From a virus, in the IMG/VR virus record IMGVR_UViG_3300042868_008268, positions 1 through 24,929 of that record: DNA of 24,929 nucleotides; one strand, written 5' to 3'. Numbering within the stretch: position 1 is the first letter of the stretch; each line of letters starts with the position of its first letter. Below are positions 13,609 to 20,283 of this stretch, piece after piece. The position numbers and the translations under genes were made by a program. The notes under the pieces are model-generated. The model did no database searches, was not told where the DNA came from, and saw only the letters and a list, made by a program, of their open reading frames with translations.

Positions 13609-14887
13609 CGTCGCCCTCTGGCAGTGGGTCGATCAGGTCGTCCGGCTCGTAATCCCAGCCGGCAGCCTCTGCGATCTGCTCGTTGGTGAACACGTCGCCG
13701 GAGCGTGGGCCGGTCAGTGAGTTGATCCGCGCCATCTTCTCGGCCAGTTCTAGCTTGTCTTTATCGCCTGGCGCTTGTAGGTCGTCAAACTCCACCACGA
13801 TGTCGGCGGCGGGCAGTACGCCGTGCTCAATCAGCCACGCTGCCACAGTCTCCACCATCTCGGCGCAGAAGCCTACGCGGCGGCTCTGCATGGTCTGCAA
13901 GAATGCCGCGTCGTCCTTATCGCCTGCCAGTACGCCCGTGACGCTGCCGATCAGCCGGTTGGCCGGGATGCGTACACTAGCGCTATACGACTGCAGCGCA
14001 ACGCGGAAATACGGGTCGGGGTCGGCCAGTGCGTAGTTGAGCACTTTGGCCTCCATACCGGCCGTCGCCAGCGCTTTGTCCATCTCGCTCGCAAAGTCTT
14101 GGATCTGCTCTTTCTGCTTGTCGCGCTCCTCCTGTGTCGGAGGGGCCGCAGCGGGGTCGCGGAAGTCAAAATGTAGCTTGCCGCTGGCGTTCTTCCAGAA
14201 GCCTTGCCCGCCCGCGCCGGCGATCAGCTCCATTGTCAGCAGGTCGTTAAAGCCGGCTTCGTTGGCCGGTACGCCGAAGATCGTGTCGTCGTCCGCTTCT
14301 TCCGCGAATACCAGCACGCGGCTGTAATGCACTGTAACCGGCTGTGAGACCTTGCCGTCGCGGTTATCCTGTCCGACTTGTGCCTCGTTGTAGTTATACG
14401 TGAGCGGGAAGCCATAGCGCTCGCTGGTGCGGTCCTCGTCGAACGTGGCGACCTTCATCTGGTCCTCGTAGAACGGGATGAACCGCACGATCTGCTTGTC
14501 CGTGATGTTAGCCAGTGGCCGCTCCCACGCGACTTGCTCCAGGCTCCCACGTACTTGCACGAGCACACCGCCGTATCGCCCGACGCGCTGGCGTAGGTCA
14601 GCGGCGCGTAGTTTCTTCCACAGCTTAGTGGCCTTAGCGATCTTGTTGAACGCAGCCTCCCATGGTGTCACGTCGTCGCTGTCGTCAGCTTTGACGCGGG
14701 GCGCAGACTTCCAGCACAGGTCGACCGGGATCGCGTTGCCCGCTTTGGCAATGCCGTTGCGGGTGTGCATCCGATAGAGCGAGTCGAACTCTACGCGATC
14801 CGGATAGCCGTAATCCGACCACGCATTGATCTGCTTGGTGTTGCCTAAAGCCGCCGCTGCGCCTCGGAAATTGAATTGATTGGTCAT
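13589..14887 (-). CDS. Portal protein (DUF1073/PF06381-type)
   Basis: A 432-residue protein between large terminase and gpF. The N-terminus (GNTKQINAWSDYGYPDRVEF, then DSLYRMHTRNGIAKAGNAIP) and the central GVLVQVRGS, PVTVHYSRVLVFAEEADDD and IPANRLIGSVTGVLAGDKDD segments are characteristic of the gp6-like DUF1073 portals. A long acidic C-terminal tail follows (DYEPDDLIDPLPEGDDETDPE). Length suits this portal family. The start follows a 25-base gap from terL with GGAGGG nearby. Portals form the dodecameric DNA-entry ring of the head. Confidence 0.88.
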   Translation of the reverse strand: MTNQFNFRGAAAALGNTKQINAWSDYGYPDRVEFDSLYRMHTRNGIAKAGNAIPVDLCWKSAPRVKADDSDDVTPWEAAFNKIAKATKLWKKLRAADLRQRVGRYGGVLVQVRGSLEQVAWERPLANITDKQIVRFIPFYEDQMKVATFDEDRTSERYGFPLTYNYNEAQVGQDNRDGKVSQPVTVHYSRVLVFAEEADDDTIFGVPANEAGFNDLLTMELIAGAGGQGFWKNASGKLHFDFRDPAAAPPTQEERDKQKEQIQDFASEMDKALATAGMEAKVLNYALADPDPYFRVALQSYSASVRIPANRLIGSVTGVLAGDKDDAAFLQTMQSRRVGFCAEMVETVAAWLIEHGVLPAADIVVEFDDLQAPGDKDKLELAEKMARINSLTGPRSGDVFTNEQIAEAAGWDYEPDDLIDPLPEGDDETDPE

Positions 14888-14912
14888 GCTGGCCCTCCAG
14901 TATTGTCGGCAA

Positions 14913-16454
14913 TCATAGCACCCCCGCCCGTGGTTTGGTAGCGGTGATAAATGCGCGGTCGATGGCGTCGATCATGGTGTCGGTCTGGTCGTCGTGCTTG
15001 TGCGTATCGTCCGCGTTGAAGCTACACACCTCGGCGATAAACTCGGGGTTGCTTGGGTCTCCTGCGCGCAATTTGACCCTGCCGCCACGGTGGTGTGGCT
15101 GCGCGTCCAGCGCCCGTGTGAGCTTGTCGCGGCTGCGTTGCACGGCGGTTATCTTGACCGGCAGTTGCTGGGAGGCTTCTTGTATCAACCCGGTGCCGCT
15201 GCTCTTGTCCTCGACGTCCACGGCGCGCAGGTTGCCGTGTATTGGCCCGTTGAGGTCGTAGCATTCACGGACAAATTGCACAAAGCGGGTGCGCAGCTCG
15301 TGCGCTTCCCATTTGCCCCTGATGCCGTTGATGCGGTGCAGATTGCCCTGGTACATGCCCCAATGGTTGATCACGCTAAAGTCGTGGCGCTCGCCGGTTT
15401 TCTGCGCGGTGTCGACGGTGATAAACCGGTACTCCCAATGCGGCACGTCGTCCGGCTCGTATAGCCCGAAGTCGTCGGGGCGGAATATGCCGCCGCTCAG
15501 CAGTTCAGGCTGCTGCATGTATTGGCTGGTGAACGTGTATGGGTCTGACTCCCACAGCTGCACCAGGTCTTTCACGTCCTCGTTAGCCGGCCAGAAGCTC
15601 CAGTATTCTACGCCGCCAACTGTCACGGATTCACTGCCGAGACAATCCGCCAGCGCATAGGGGCGTATATCCTCGGGTAGCGCCATAAGGTAATCAAGCG
15701 TTACAAGCGCCGGAATGCTGACGTGCTCGAATGTAAGGCCCATGCCACCCGATACCATAAACGCGCTGCTATCGTCGACGTGGAGCCGCTGCTGGATGGC
15801 TAGAATTGGCGTGGGGTGCTTGCGGGACTTATCGCCACGGCGCGAGCGCACGGTATTGACGAGCAGCTGATGCGTTCGCTTGCGGCGCACTTCGCTGAAT
15901 ACGTCGTCCGGCTTGTCCACGTCGTCCAGTAGCACCCAGCCCGAGAAGTTCGGGCCGATATAGCCGCCACGGCCGCCGGTGATCTGCCCGCCCGCCGAGC
16001 GGCTGACGACCTCTGCGACCGTCTTGCCCTGGCGTGTAACGAGTTGCCACTCGTCGGCCTGATTGGTGCCGAACGTCCGCGGCCACAGTTCCTGAAATTC
16101 TTCTGAGGCGATCAGGTCGCGTGTTCTGCGGCTGTTGCGCTTGGTAAGCGAGTCGCTGAACGATATATTCAGGTTGCGGAACTTCGGTACCTTAACGACC
16201 ATCCACGCCGGCGCGTGAATACTCAGCGTCTCGGTTTTACCTGCGCCCGGCGGTACGTTGATCACCACGTTGTGCGGTCGCTCGGTGATAATCTCCTGTG
16301 CCTTGCGCGCCAGCAGCCTGTGGTGCCAGTTTACTTGCCACTTCTCGCCCTGCGTGATCTGGAACCATATGCGCAAGAACGTCAGATAATCCGCCTCGCT
16401 CAGCAGGCGCAATGCCTGGCGCTTAGCGGGGCTGCAATCTTCCCACTCGATCAT
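14913..16454 (-). CDS. terL: Terminase large subunit
   Basis: A 513-residue two-domain motor. Walker A is VPPGAGKTE (residues 67-75) and Walker B is GWVLLDDVDKP (172-182), giving the ATPase. The nuclease part holds FITVDTAQKTGERHDFS (about 344-360, Asp348), VDVEDKSSGTGLIQE (412-426, Asp/Glu acid) and HDDQTDTMIDAI (487-498, acid near the end), consistent with an RNase H-like nuclease. It would cut concatemers and pump DNA into the prohead through the portal. The start overlaps the terS stop as ATGA. Length and motif order are typical of complete TerL proteins. Confidence 0.95.
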   Translation of the reverse strand: MIEWEDCSPAKRQALRLLSEADYLTFLRIWFQITQGEKWQVNWHHRLLARKAQEIITERPHNVVINVPPGAGKTETLSIHAPAWMVVKVPKFRNLNISFSDSLTKRNSRRTRDLIASEEFQELWPRTFGTNQADEWQLVTRQGKTVAEVVSRSAGGQITGGRGGYIGPNFSGWVLLDDVDKPDDVFSEVRRKRTHQLLVNTVRSRRGDKSRKHPTPILAIQQRLHVDDSSAFMVSGGMGLTFEHVSIPALVTLDYLMALPEDIRPYALADCLGSESVTVGGVEYWSFWPANEDVKDLVQLWESDPYTFTSQYMQQPELLSGGIFRPDDFGLYEPDDVPHWEYRFITVDTAQKTGERHDFSVINHWGMYQGNLHRINGIRGKWEAHELRTRFVQFVRECYDLNGPIHGNLRAVDVEDKSSGTGLIQEASQQLPVKITAVQRSRDKLTRALDAQPHHRGGRVKLRAGDPSNPEFIAEVCSFNADDTHKHDDQTDTMIDAIDRAFITATKPRAGVL

Positions 16455-16858
16455 AACTCAGCCAACACGCTGCGAAGCGCATCGGCCACGTCTGCGGCGG
16501 ATATAGGCGCAACGGGCGACATGCTGCCGTCGCTGCTCAGGTTGTCCACTTCGCGCCGCTCGATGTCGCCGTGCTTGGATAACATAATGCGCGTCACGAC
16601 CGGGTGAAACCTTCCGCCCAGCCCGCCCGACGTGAGCAGCTTGTGCTGCTTGGTCATCAGCGCGTCCATAACGGGAATCAATTCTGCGTAATCGGGGTGC
16701 TGCTGGTAGTTGTAGAGAATCTTCTTGCTGCAGTCCATATAGACCGCTAAGCCCGCCACGGTGGGCACAAGGTCGCCTTCCTGCTCGTAGTTCGCTAAGT
16801 ACCAGCGCGCCCGCTCGAGCGCTTCTTCTGGGGTGAATTTAAATGGTCTACCTGCCAC
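16451..16858 (-). CDS. terS: Terminase small subunit (gp3-like DNA-packaging protein)
   Basis: A 135-residue protein directly upstream of terL. An N-terminal helical DNA-binding part (TPEEALERARWYLANYE, then AGLAVYMDCSKKILYNYQQH, HTH-like at about residues 34-53) is followed by TSGGLGGRFHPVVTRIMLSK near residues 76-95, a segment typical of the gp3/PF16677 DNA-packaging proteins. The start is a GTG with GAGGG upstream. TerS normally recognises the packaging site and loads TerL. The symmetric array at 16940-17227, starting about 80 bases upstream, is a natural candidate target. Confidence 0.85.
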   Translation of the reverse strand: MAGRPFKFTPEEALERARWYLANYEQEGDLVPTVAGLAVYMDCSKKILYNYQQHPDYAELIPVMDALMTKQHKLLTSGGLGGRFHPVVTRIMLSKHGDIERREVDNLSSDGSMSPVAPISAADVADALRSVLAEL

Positions 16859-16888
16859 AGTTGGCGCCCTCTTATTGACCGTGTTGTC

Positions 16889-16919
16889 AGTATAGCACTA
16901 GCCGCCACACATTGCGCAA
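16889..16919 (-). promoter_or_regulatory. Candidate promoter for terS and packaging genes
   Basis: On the minus strand TATACT (16894-16889) is preceded by TGC, giving an extended -10, and TTGCGC (16919-16914) lies 19 bases upstream. The downstream bases GAC repeat the TATACTGAC context of the protease promoter candidate at 10874-10978. It is about 30 bases from the terS start and adjacent to the symmetric array, so it may be controlled by proteins bound there. Confidence 0.45.
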
Positions 16920-16938
16920 GCCGTGCAAGGATCGTGCC

Positions 16939-17027
16939 TATGACCCAATGACCGAACTATGACCAATATTGGGTCATGCGCAAGTTATTGATCTATATCT
17001 CTATTTACTACTTATGACCCAATGACC
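16939..17027. repeat. Left arm of symmetric array
   Basis: TATGACCCAATGACC occurs twice, at 16939-16953 and 17013-17027, start to start 74 bp. Between them, ATGACC and GGGTCAT bracket AATATT at 16959-16977, a near-perfect palindrome with one unpaired G. Five hexamers point one way and one the other. The intervening 36 bases (16978-17013) are AT-rich and less conserved than the sites when compared with the right arm. Confidence 0.9.
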
Positions 17028-17134
17028 TAAGAATTATATTGTAAACATACAGACGGATCATAAATATATAGTGTATCGCACACACATAATAATATATAAG
17101 AGGGTCTGGTCTGTTTGGGTCTTTTTCGTGATAG
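17028..17134. other. AT-rich core between array arms
   Basis: The first 70 or so bases are strongly A/T (runs such as AAATATATAG and AATAATATATAAG), followed by GGTCT-like repeats at 17103-17121 and a T-run. This is the least GC-rich stretch of the window. It could be an unwinding region or the place where packaging cuts. I found no convincing DnaA box or promoter pair and no coding frame. Confidence 0.6.
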
Positions 17135-17227
17135 GGTTCGGTCATTCGGTCATAACCCTAAAAAGTGTAGATGAATCAAGAGGTTACGTATGACCCATAT
17201 TGGGTCATGGTTCGGTCATTCGGTCAT
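17135..17227. repeat. Right arm of symmetric array
   Basis: GGTTCGGTCATTCGGTCAT occurs twice and identically, at 17135-17153 and 17209-17227, again 74 bp start to start. Between them lies a 19-bp palindrome, ATGACCCATATTGGGTCAT (17190-17208), with perfect 8-bp arms. The tandem pairs are the reverse complement of those in the left arm with one base changed. The 36-base spacer differs from the left spacer at about half of its positions, so the sites are conserved more than the DNA between them. Confidence 0.9.
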
Positions 17228-17230
17228 GGG

Positions 17231-17355
17231 GTAACGTGGCAGCAACAGCGGGTAACAATTAGATAACAAGCGCACCAAGCGGGGAACATATCAGCAACGC
17301 GCAGTAACAAGTGCCGGTTGTTGCTGATATGTTACTGCGTGTTACCCGATGTTAC
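17231..17355. repeat. GTAAC/GTTAC cluster with 14-bp inverted repeat
   Basis: A second repeat family adjoins the array. GTAAC occurs at 17231, 17252 and 17304, plus GATAAC near 17262. The reverse form GTTAC occurs at 17331, 17341 and 17351, exactly ten bases apart. Perfect 14-bp arms, AACATATCAGCAAC (17285-17298) and GTTGCTGATATGTT (17320-17333), flank a 21-base loop. There is no T-run, so a simple terminator is unlikely. The cluster runs into the end of the cytosine methyltransferase gene, whose TAA stop lies inside one repeat. Confidence 0.75.
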
Positions 17356-18622
17356 ACCCGATCCAGCGCATACAAGGAACCGCCATTGAGTTGCCGAGCG
17401 CTTTGTATCTTGGACCATCAGCGGGGCGACCTGGCAGCATTGTGTGGCCGTCGGGAAAGCCCTGCAGCCTCTCGCACTCGGTCGGAGTCAGTCGGCGCAC
17501 TTGCATATTAACGAGCGCAGCGCTGTACTGACTGCACGTCAGCGTCTCGGCTTTTTCTTCCGTGATACGCATCTGATCAACTTGCGCGTTTGAGTTGAAC
17601 CCATACATAGCCGGCACCACATAGCCCTCTCGGAGCTGTCCTGACATTTGGTTGTGGCTTGCTTCTGTGCTTCCGCCACTCACCATTGTGGGCATGAAGT
17701 CAACGTGGGCAACTGCATGCTGGCTACCTTGATCCAGCGTGTACATCGGTGCGTCCTGCGCAACACCCAGACCGTTCTGATCCTTTCCGCGAGTGGCGTT
17801 CTGGATGGCAAACACAGAAGGAACCAACCGCCCAGTATAGGCATCCTGTCCACTGTACGCGCCCGGGTGCGTGTCGGCGCACAATGTCCCAACTACTCGC
17901 TGCAATCCGTTTTTGTCGAATTCTGGACTACCGATCGCAGCGCCTGCTCCAGAAGTGGCGGCAACTTCTTCCCGCGCTTCTCTGCTCGGCGCAATATCCC
18001 GGCGCATGCCTTCGAACTCAAAAAGAACCGCGGCGGGATCGAAGTCTGCTCGAGCACTTGCGACAACGAACACACGGCGGCGGCGTTGGGCCACTCCGAA
18101 ATATTGGGCATCAAGGACGCGCCACGCGACTGCGCGCGATGGTCCAATAACAAGACCAGCGTTTGGCCACCGTCCGGCCGGGTTAACGATTGGCTCGTGG
18201 TGCCCGGACAGGCCAGCAATAAAGCAGCCGAAAGCATTGTCCTTGGAGGATAAGACGCCGGGGACGTTTTCCCAGACGATAATGGCGGGTTGTTCTCGTT
18301 GTTCGTCGATTGCATTGGCTAGTCTCACAAATTCAAGGGTTAATTGTCCGCGCTCGTCGCTCAGGCCGCCACGCAACCCGGCAACACTGAACGCCTGGCA
18401 CGGGGTGCCTCCCACCAGTACGTCGGGCGCCTCTACGACCCCGGCGTGGACCATGTGGCGGATCATCGTCATATCGCCGAGGTTTGGCACGTGCGGCCAA
18501 TGATGTGCCAGCACGGCAGATGGGAACGGCTCGATCTCTGCGAACCAGGCGGGCTGCCAGCCCAGTGGCTCCCACGCGACGCTTGCAGCCTCAATGCCGC
18601 TGCATACACTGCCGTATCTCAT
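17342..18622 (-). CDS. DNA (cytosine-5) methyltransferase
   Basis: A 426-residue protein with all main C5-methyltransferase motifs: motif I SVCSGIEAASVAW (residues 5-17, AdoMet binding), motif IV GGTPCQAFSVAG with the catalytic Cys75, motif VI ENV (118-120), motif VIII QRRRRVF (179-185), and the C-terminal RRLTPTECERLQGFPDG (376-392) and YKALGNSMAVP (motif X). The variable region between VIII and IX sets the target. No restriction endonuclease is next to it, so it is an orphan that could protect phage DNA from host restriction. The start overlaps the upstream gene as ATGA. Confidence 0.93.
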   Translation of the reverse strand: MRYGSVCSGIEAASVAWEPLGWQPAWFAEIEPFPSAVLAHHWPHVPNLGDMTMIRHMVHAGVVEAPDVLVGGTPCQAFSVAGLRGGLSDERGQLTLEFVRLANAIDEQREQPAIIVWENVPGVLSSKDNAFGCFIAGLSGHHEPIVNPAGRWPNAGLVIGPSRAVAWRVLDAQYFGVAQRRRRVFVVASARADFDPAAVLFEFEGMRRDIAPSREAREEVAATSGAGAAIGSPEFDKNGLQRVVGTLCADTHPGAYSGQDAYTGRLVPSVFAIQNATRGKDQNGLGVAQDAPMYTLDQGSQHAVAHVDFMPTMVSGGSTEASHNQMSGQLREGYVVPAMYGFNSNAQVDQMRITEEKAETLTCSQYSAALVNMQVRRLTPTECERLQGFPDGHTMLPGRPADGPRYKALGNSMAVPCMRWIGCNIG

Positions 18623-18813
18623 AATTCACCCACCACATAGCACTGCGGAACGCCCTGCCCCGGCTTGCGCTGCATGGACTTGTCGATCGCCTCAAGCGTG
18701 GTGCATTCGTGTTGGTTGCGTACTGCTAAGCCGCGCTTATACCCTACAAAAACGCGGCGACCCTGTGCGAGCAGGCGCTCGGCTTGGTGGCGCGGAAGTG
18801 GTATTAATTGCAT
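18619..18813 (-). CDS. Small basic protein (64 aa), unknown
   Basis: A 64-residue protein with GGAGGG seven bases upstream of its ATG. The sequence (MQLIPLPRHQAERLLAQGRR, then VFVGYKRGLAV) is basic and probably folds as a small alpha/beta unit. Its TGA overlaps the methyltransferase ATG (ATGA), so the two are co-translated, which might mean an accessory role for that enzyme; this is inference. No family is recognised. Confidence 0.65.
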   Translation of the reverse strand: MQLIPLPRHQAERLLAQGRRVFVGYKRGLAVRNQHECTTLEAIDKSMQRKPGQGVPQCYVVGEL

Positions 18814-19082
18814 ACGCTGCCCTCCACGAGTGCTAAGAGCGCGTCGATCTCCCGGCGTTGCTCCTCAATGCGACAAGACTTGTGGCCGCAGTTGCAAACA
18901 AATTGTCCCGCGAGGTCTTGCAGTAAGTCGCGCATATCCGGCGCGTACTGAATTAAGCGCGCGTTGGCTTCACGCTGCGAGCTGTTCCAAAGCGCTGCGA
19001 CTTGTTCGCCGTGCTGGCCGCTTACTAAATGGCGCCCGCTATTGCTGACGGTACGCCGCCACGGTGCTGGTGTTGCTTTCAT
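18804..19082 (-). CDS. Small phage protein with Cys cluster, unknown
   Basis: A 92-residue protein. The middle (QREANARLIQYAPDMRDLLQ, about residues 36-55) resembles common phage proteins with the pattern 'ANARLIxxAPxMxxLL'. Residues 63-70 read CNCGHKSC, which may bind a metal, and a Glu-rich helix follows. Its 3' end overlaps the next gene by ten bases. Function unknown. Confidence 0.65.
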   Translation of the reverse strand: MKATPAPWRRTVSNSGRHLVSGQHGEQVAALWNSSQREANARLIQYAPDMRDLLQDLAGQFVCNCGHKSCRIEEQRREIDALLALVEGSVCN

Positions 19083-19777
19083 GATAGTGATCCTTTTATT
19101 TTGCTGATTGTCGTTGTTGATACGCCCGTGCGCCGGCTGATCTCGGCGCCCTGTACTTCATCGCGTAGCCACTGCACGATCTGGGCGCGCACTCCAGGGT
19201 CGATACGTGTATAACTACCCCGTGGCGGCCGGTTCGCTACCGCGGCGGTTGCTTTGGCCACTTTGAACGCCTCGCGCCTGCTGACCTTGCTGCATGACGT
19301 GCATCGCGTGACCTTGCCGCTGCGTAATTTGTCGATCCGAACTGTGCGGATACCACCGCACGAGCAGCTGCAGTATACTGCGCGACCATCTCGCCCCGCG
19401 ACGGTCAGCTCGCCATATTGCTGACCTGGTACCGCTAAGAGACGGCGGCCACGCTTGCCGGGTTCACGCGGTACCCTGCGCGGCGCGGGTGACGATGTGA
19501 GGCCATGCGCTTGCGCGATATTGTAGACCGTTGCGCGACTGCAGCCACAATGCTCGGCGATGGCGTCTCTGGCCATACTGCGCGCCATGAGCAGGCGCAG
19601 CACCGTGGAGGTCTCTGGGTGTCGCTTTGCACCGCGTCGACCTCCGCGCCCCTTCTCGCGCCGGACACGATACACGGTATCGATTGAGCAAAAGCACTGC
19701 GCGGCGACCTCTGCGGGCGATAGGCCACGCGCGTCAGCTGCCGCTATGCGGTCGCGTTGTTCGCGTGAGTAGGTCAT
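19079..19777 (-). CDS. Multi-HTH zinc-ribbon DNA-binding protein
   Basis: A 232-residue basic protein. Three HTH-like segments are visible: residues about 18-40 (LSPAEVAAQCFCSIDTVYRV), about 70-88 (RDAIAEHCGCSRATVYNIAQ) and about 208-228 (EISRRTGVSTTTISKIKG). Between the second and third lies a zinc-ribbon-like unit (GQQYGELTV at 118, CSCSCGG at 136-142, LRSGKVTRCTSC at 151-162), similar to the 'CxCDCG...LxxGxxxSCGC' element of AP2/HNH-type phage proteins, but without a nuclease motif. It could be a site-specific regulator, initiator or packaging factor. ATGA overlap couples it to the HD gene. Confidence 0.8.
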   Translation of the reverse strand: MTYSREQRDRIAAADARGLSPAEVAAQCFCSIDTVYRVRREKGRGGRRGAKRHPETSTVLRLLMARSMARDAIAEHCGCSRATVYNIAQAHGLTSSPAPRRVPREPGKRGRRLLAVPGQQYGELTVAGRDGRAVYCSCSCGGIRTVRIDKLRSGKVTRCTSCSKVSRREAFKVAKATAAVANRPPRGSYTRIDPGVRAQIVQWLRDEVQGAEISRRTGVSTTTISKIKGSLS

Positions 19778-20283
19778 CCCACACGCTCCTGTACGTATTT
19801 AAGCCACAATTGCCCGACGTCACACGGCGACGCGGGGCCGACAACCGCTTCGAGTGGGTCGACGCCGCACCAGTCATAGGGTGAGCCGAGCAGGTCGCGG
19901 CATTCAGTCGCTAACATAACCCGGTCGGCGTGGCGCACTTCGGCGCTCAGTTCGCACAGCTCGACGCCCAGCACCGTACCGATCCAACGCAGATGATCGC
20001 GCTCGATGTCATCAAAGCCTGGCACCATTTTGCGCAGCGGTGTGGCCATATCGCCCACGAATACCTCGGCGACATCGTGCAGCAGCGCTTGTAATCGCAG
20101 CGGCTTTGGTACTAATTGCGACACGCGGATTGAGTGCTCCGCCACGCTATAAGGGCGGCGGGTGTGGCCGTTCCACCGGTTGATATTGCCGAGTGATGCG
20201 GCAATAGCGGGCAGATCGAGCGTGCCGGCCCACGGGTTAGCCAGGTCGTGCCAGAGGCCACCGGGTAGGATAATCATGCTCAT
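19774..20283 (-). CDS. HD-domain phosphohydrolase
   Basis: A 169-residue protein with HD-superfamily features: RPYSVAEHSIRVSQL (His50), LLHDVAEVFVGD (His69-Asp70, Asp78) and HADRVMLATECRD (Asp120). The arrangement resembles YfbR-like 5'-deoxynucleotidases and other phage metal-dependent phosphohydrolases, acting on nucleotides or nucleotide second messengers. The substrate cannot be read from sequence. The gene overlaps both neighbours by four bases (ATGA) and belongs to the right-hand minus-strand operon. Confidence 0.85.
   Translation of the reverse strand: MSMIILPGGLWHDLANPWAGTLDLPAIAASLGNINRWNGHTRRPYSVAEHSIRVSQLVPKPLRLQALLHDVAEVFVGDMATPLRKMVPGFDDIERDHLRWIGTVLGVELCELSAEVRHADRVMLATECRDLLGSPYDWCGVDPLEAVVGPASPCDVGQLWLKYVQERVG

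Larger units (their letters stand above)
16940..17227. repeat. Mirror-symmetric array of twelve ATGACC/GGTCAT hexamers
   Basis: The 288-bp array contains six ATGACC-type sites in each arm. Left arm: tandem pair (16940-16953), 5 bp, palindromic pair (16959-16977), 36 bp, tandem pair (17014-17027). Right arm, reversed: tandem pair (17140-17153), 36 bp, palindromic pair (17190-17208), 5 bp, tandem pair (17214-17227). All internal gaps match exactly across the centre at about 17083.5. It lies in the only gene-free stretch over 300 bases. Possible roles are a packaging site, replication origin or large operator; none is proven. Confidence 0.9.

Noticed and set aside
13589-14887. Reading the portal as an anti-CBASS (Acb1) protein
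   Set aside because: This DUF1073-type family is, as I recall, sometimes labelled that way automatically, but size, motifs and position between terL and gpF fit a portal.
14888-14930. Extended -10 promoter (TGCTATGAT) upstream of the portal gene
   Set aside because: The hexamer fits but there is no -35 and the genes are closely spaced; transcription from the terS promoter is simpler.
17028-17139. DnaA boxes in the AT-rich core
   Set aside because: I found no TTATCCACA-like match close enough to claim one.
16940-17227. CRISPR array
   Set aside because: Repeats are short hexamers in two orientations with fixed short spacings, not uniform 23-40 bp direct repeats with unique spacers.
17285-17333. 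Rho-independent terminator for the methyltransferase
   Set aside because: Arms are strong but the loop is 21 bases and no T-run follows on the minus strand.
17648-18253. 201-codon plus-strand frame opposite the C5 methyltransferase
   Set aside because: The minus strand holds all methyltransferase motifs; the plus frame has no ribosome site or recognisable domain.
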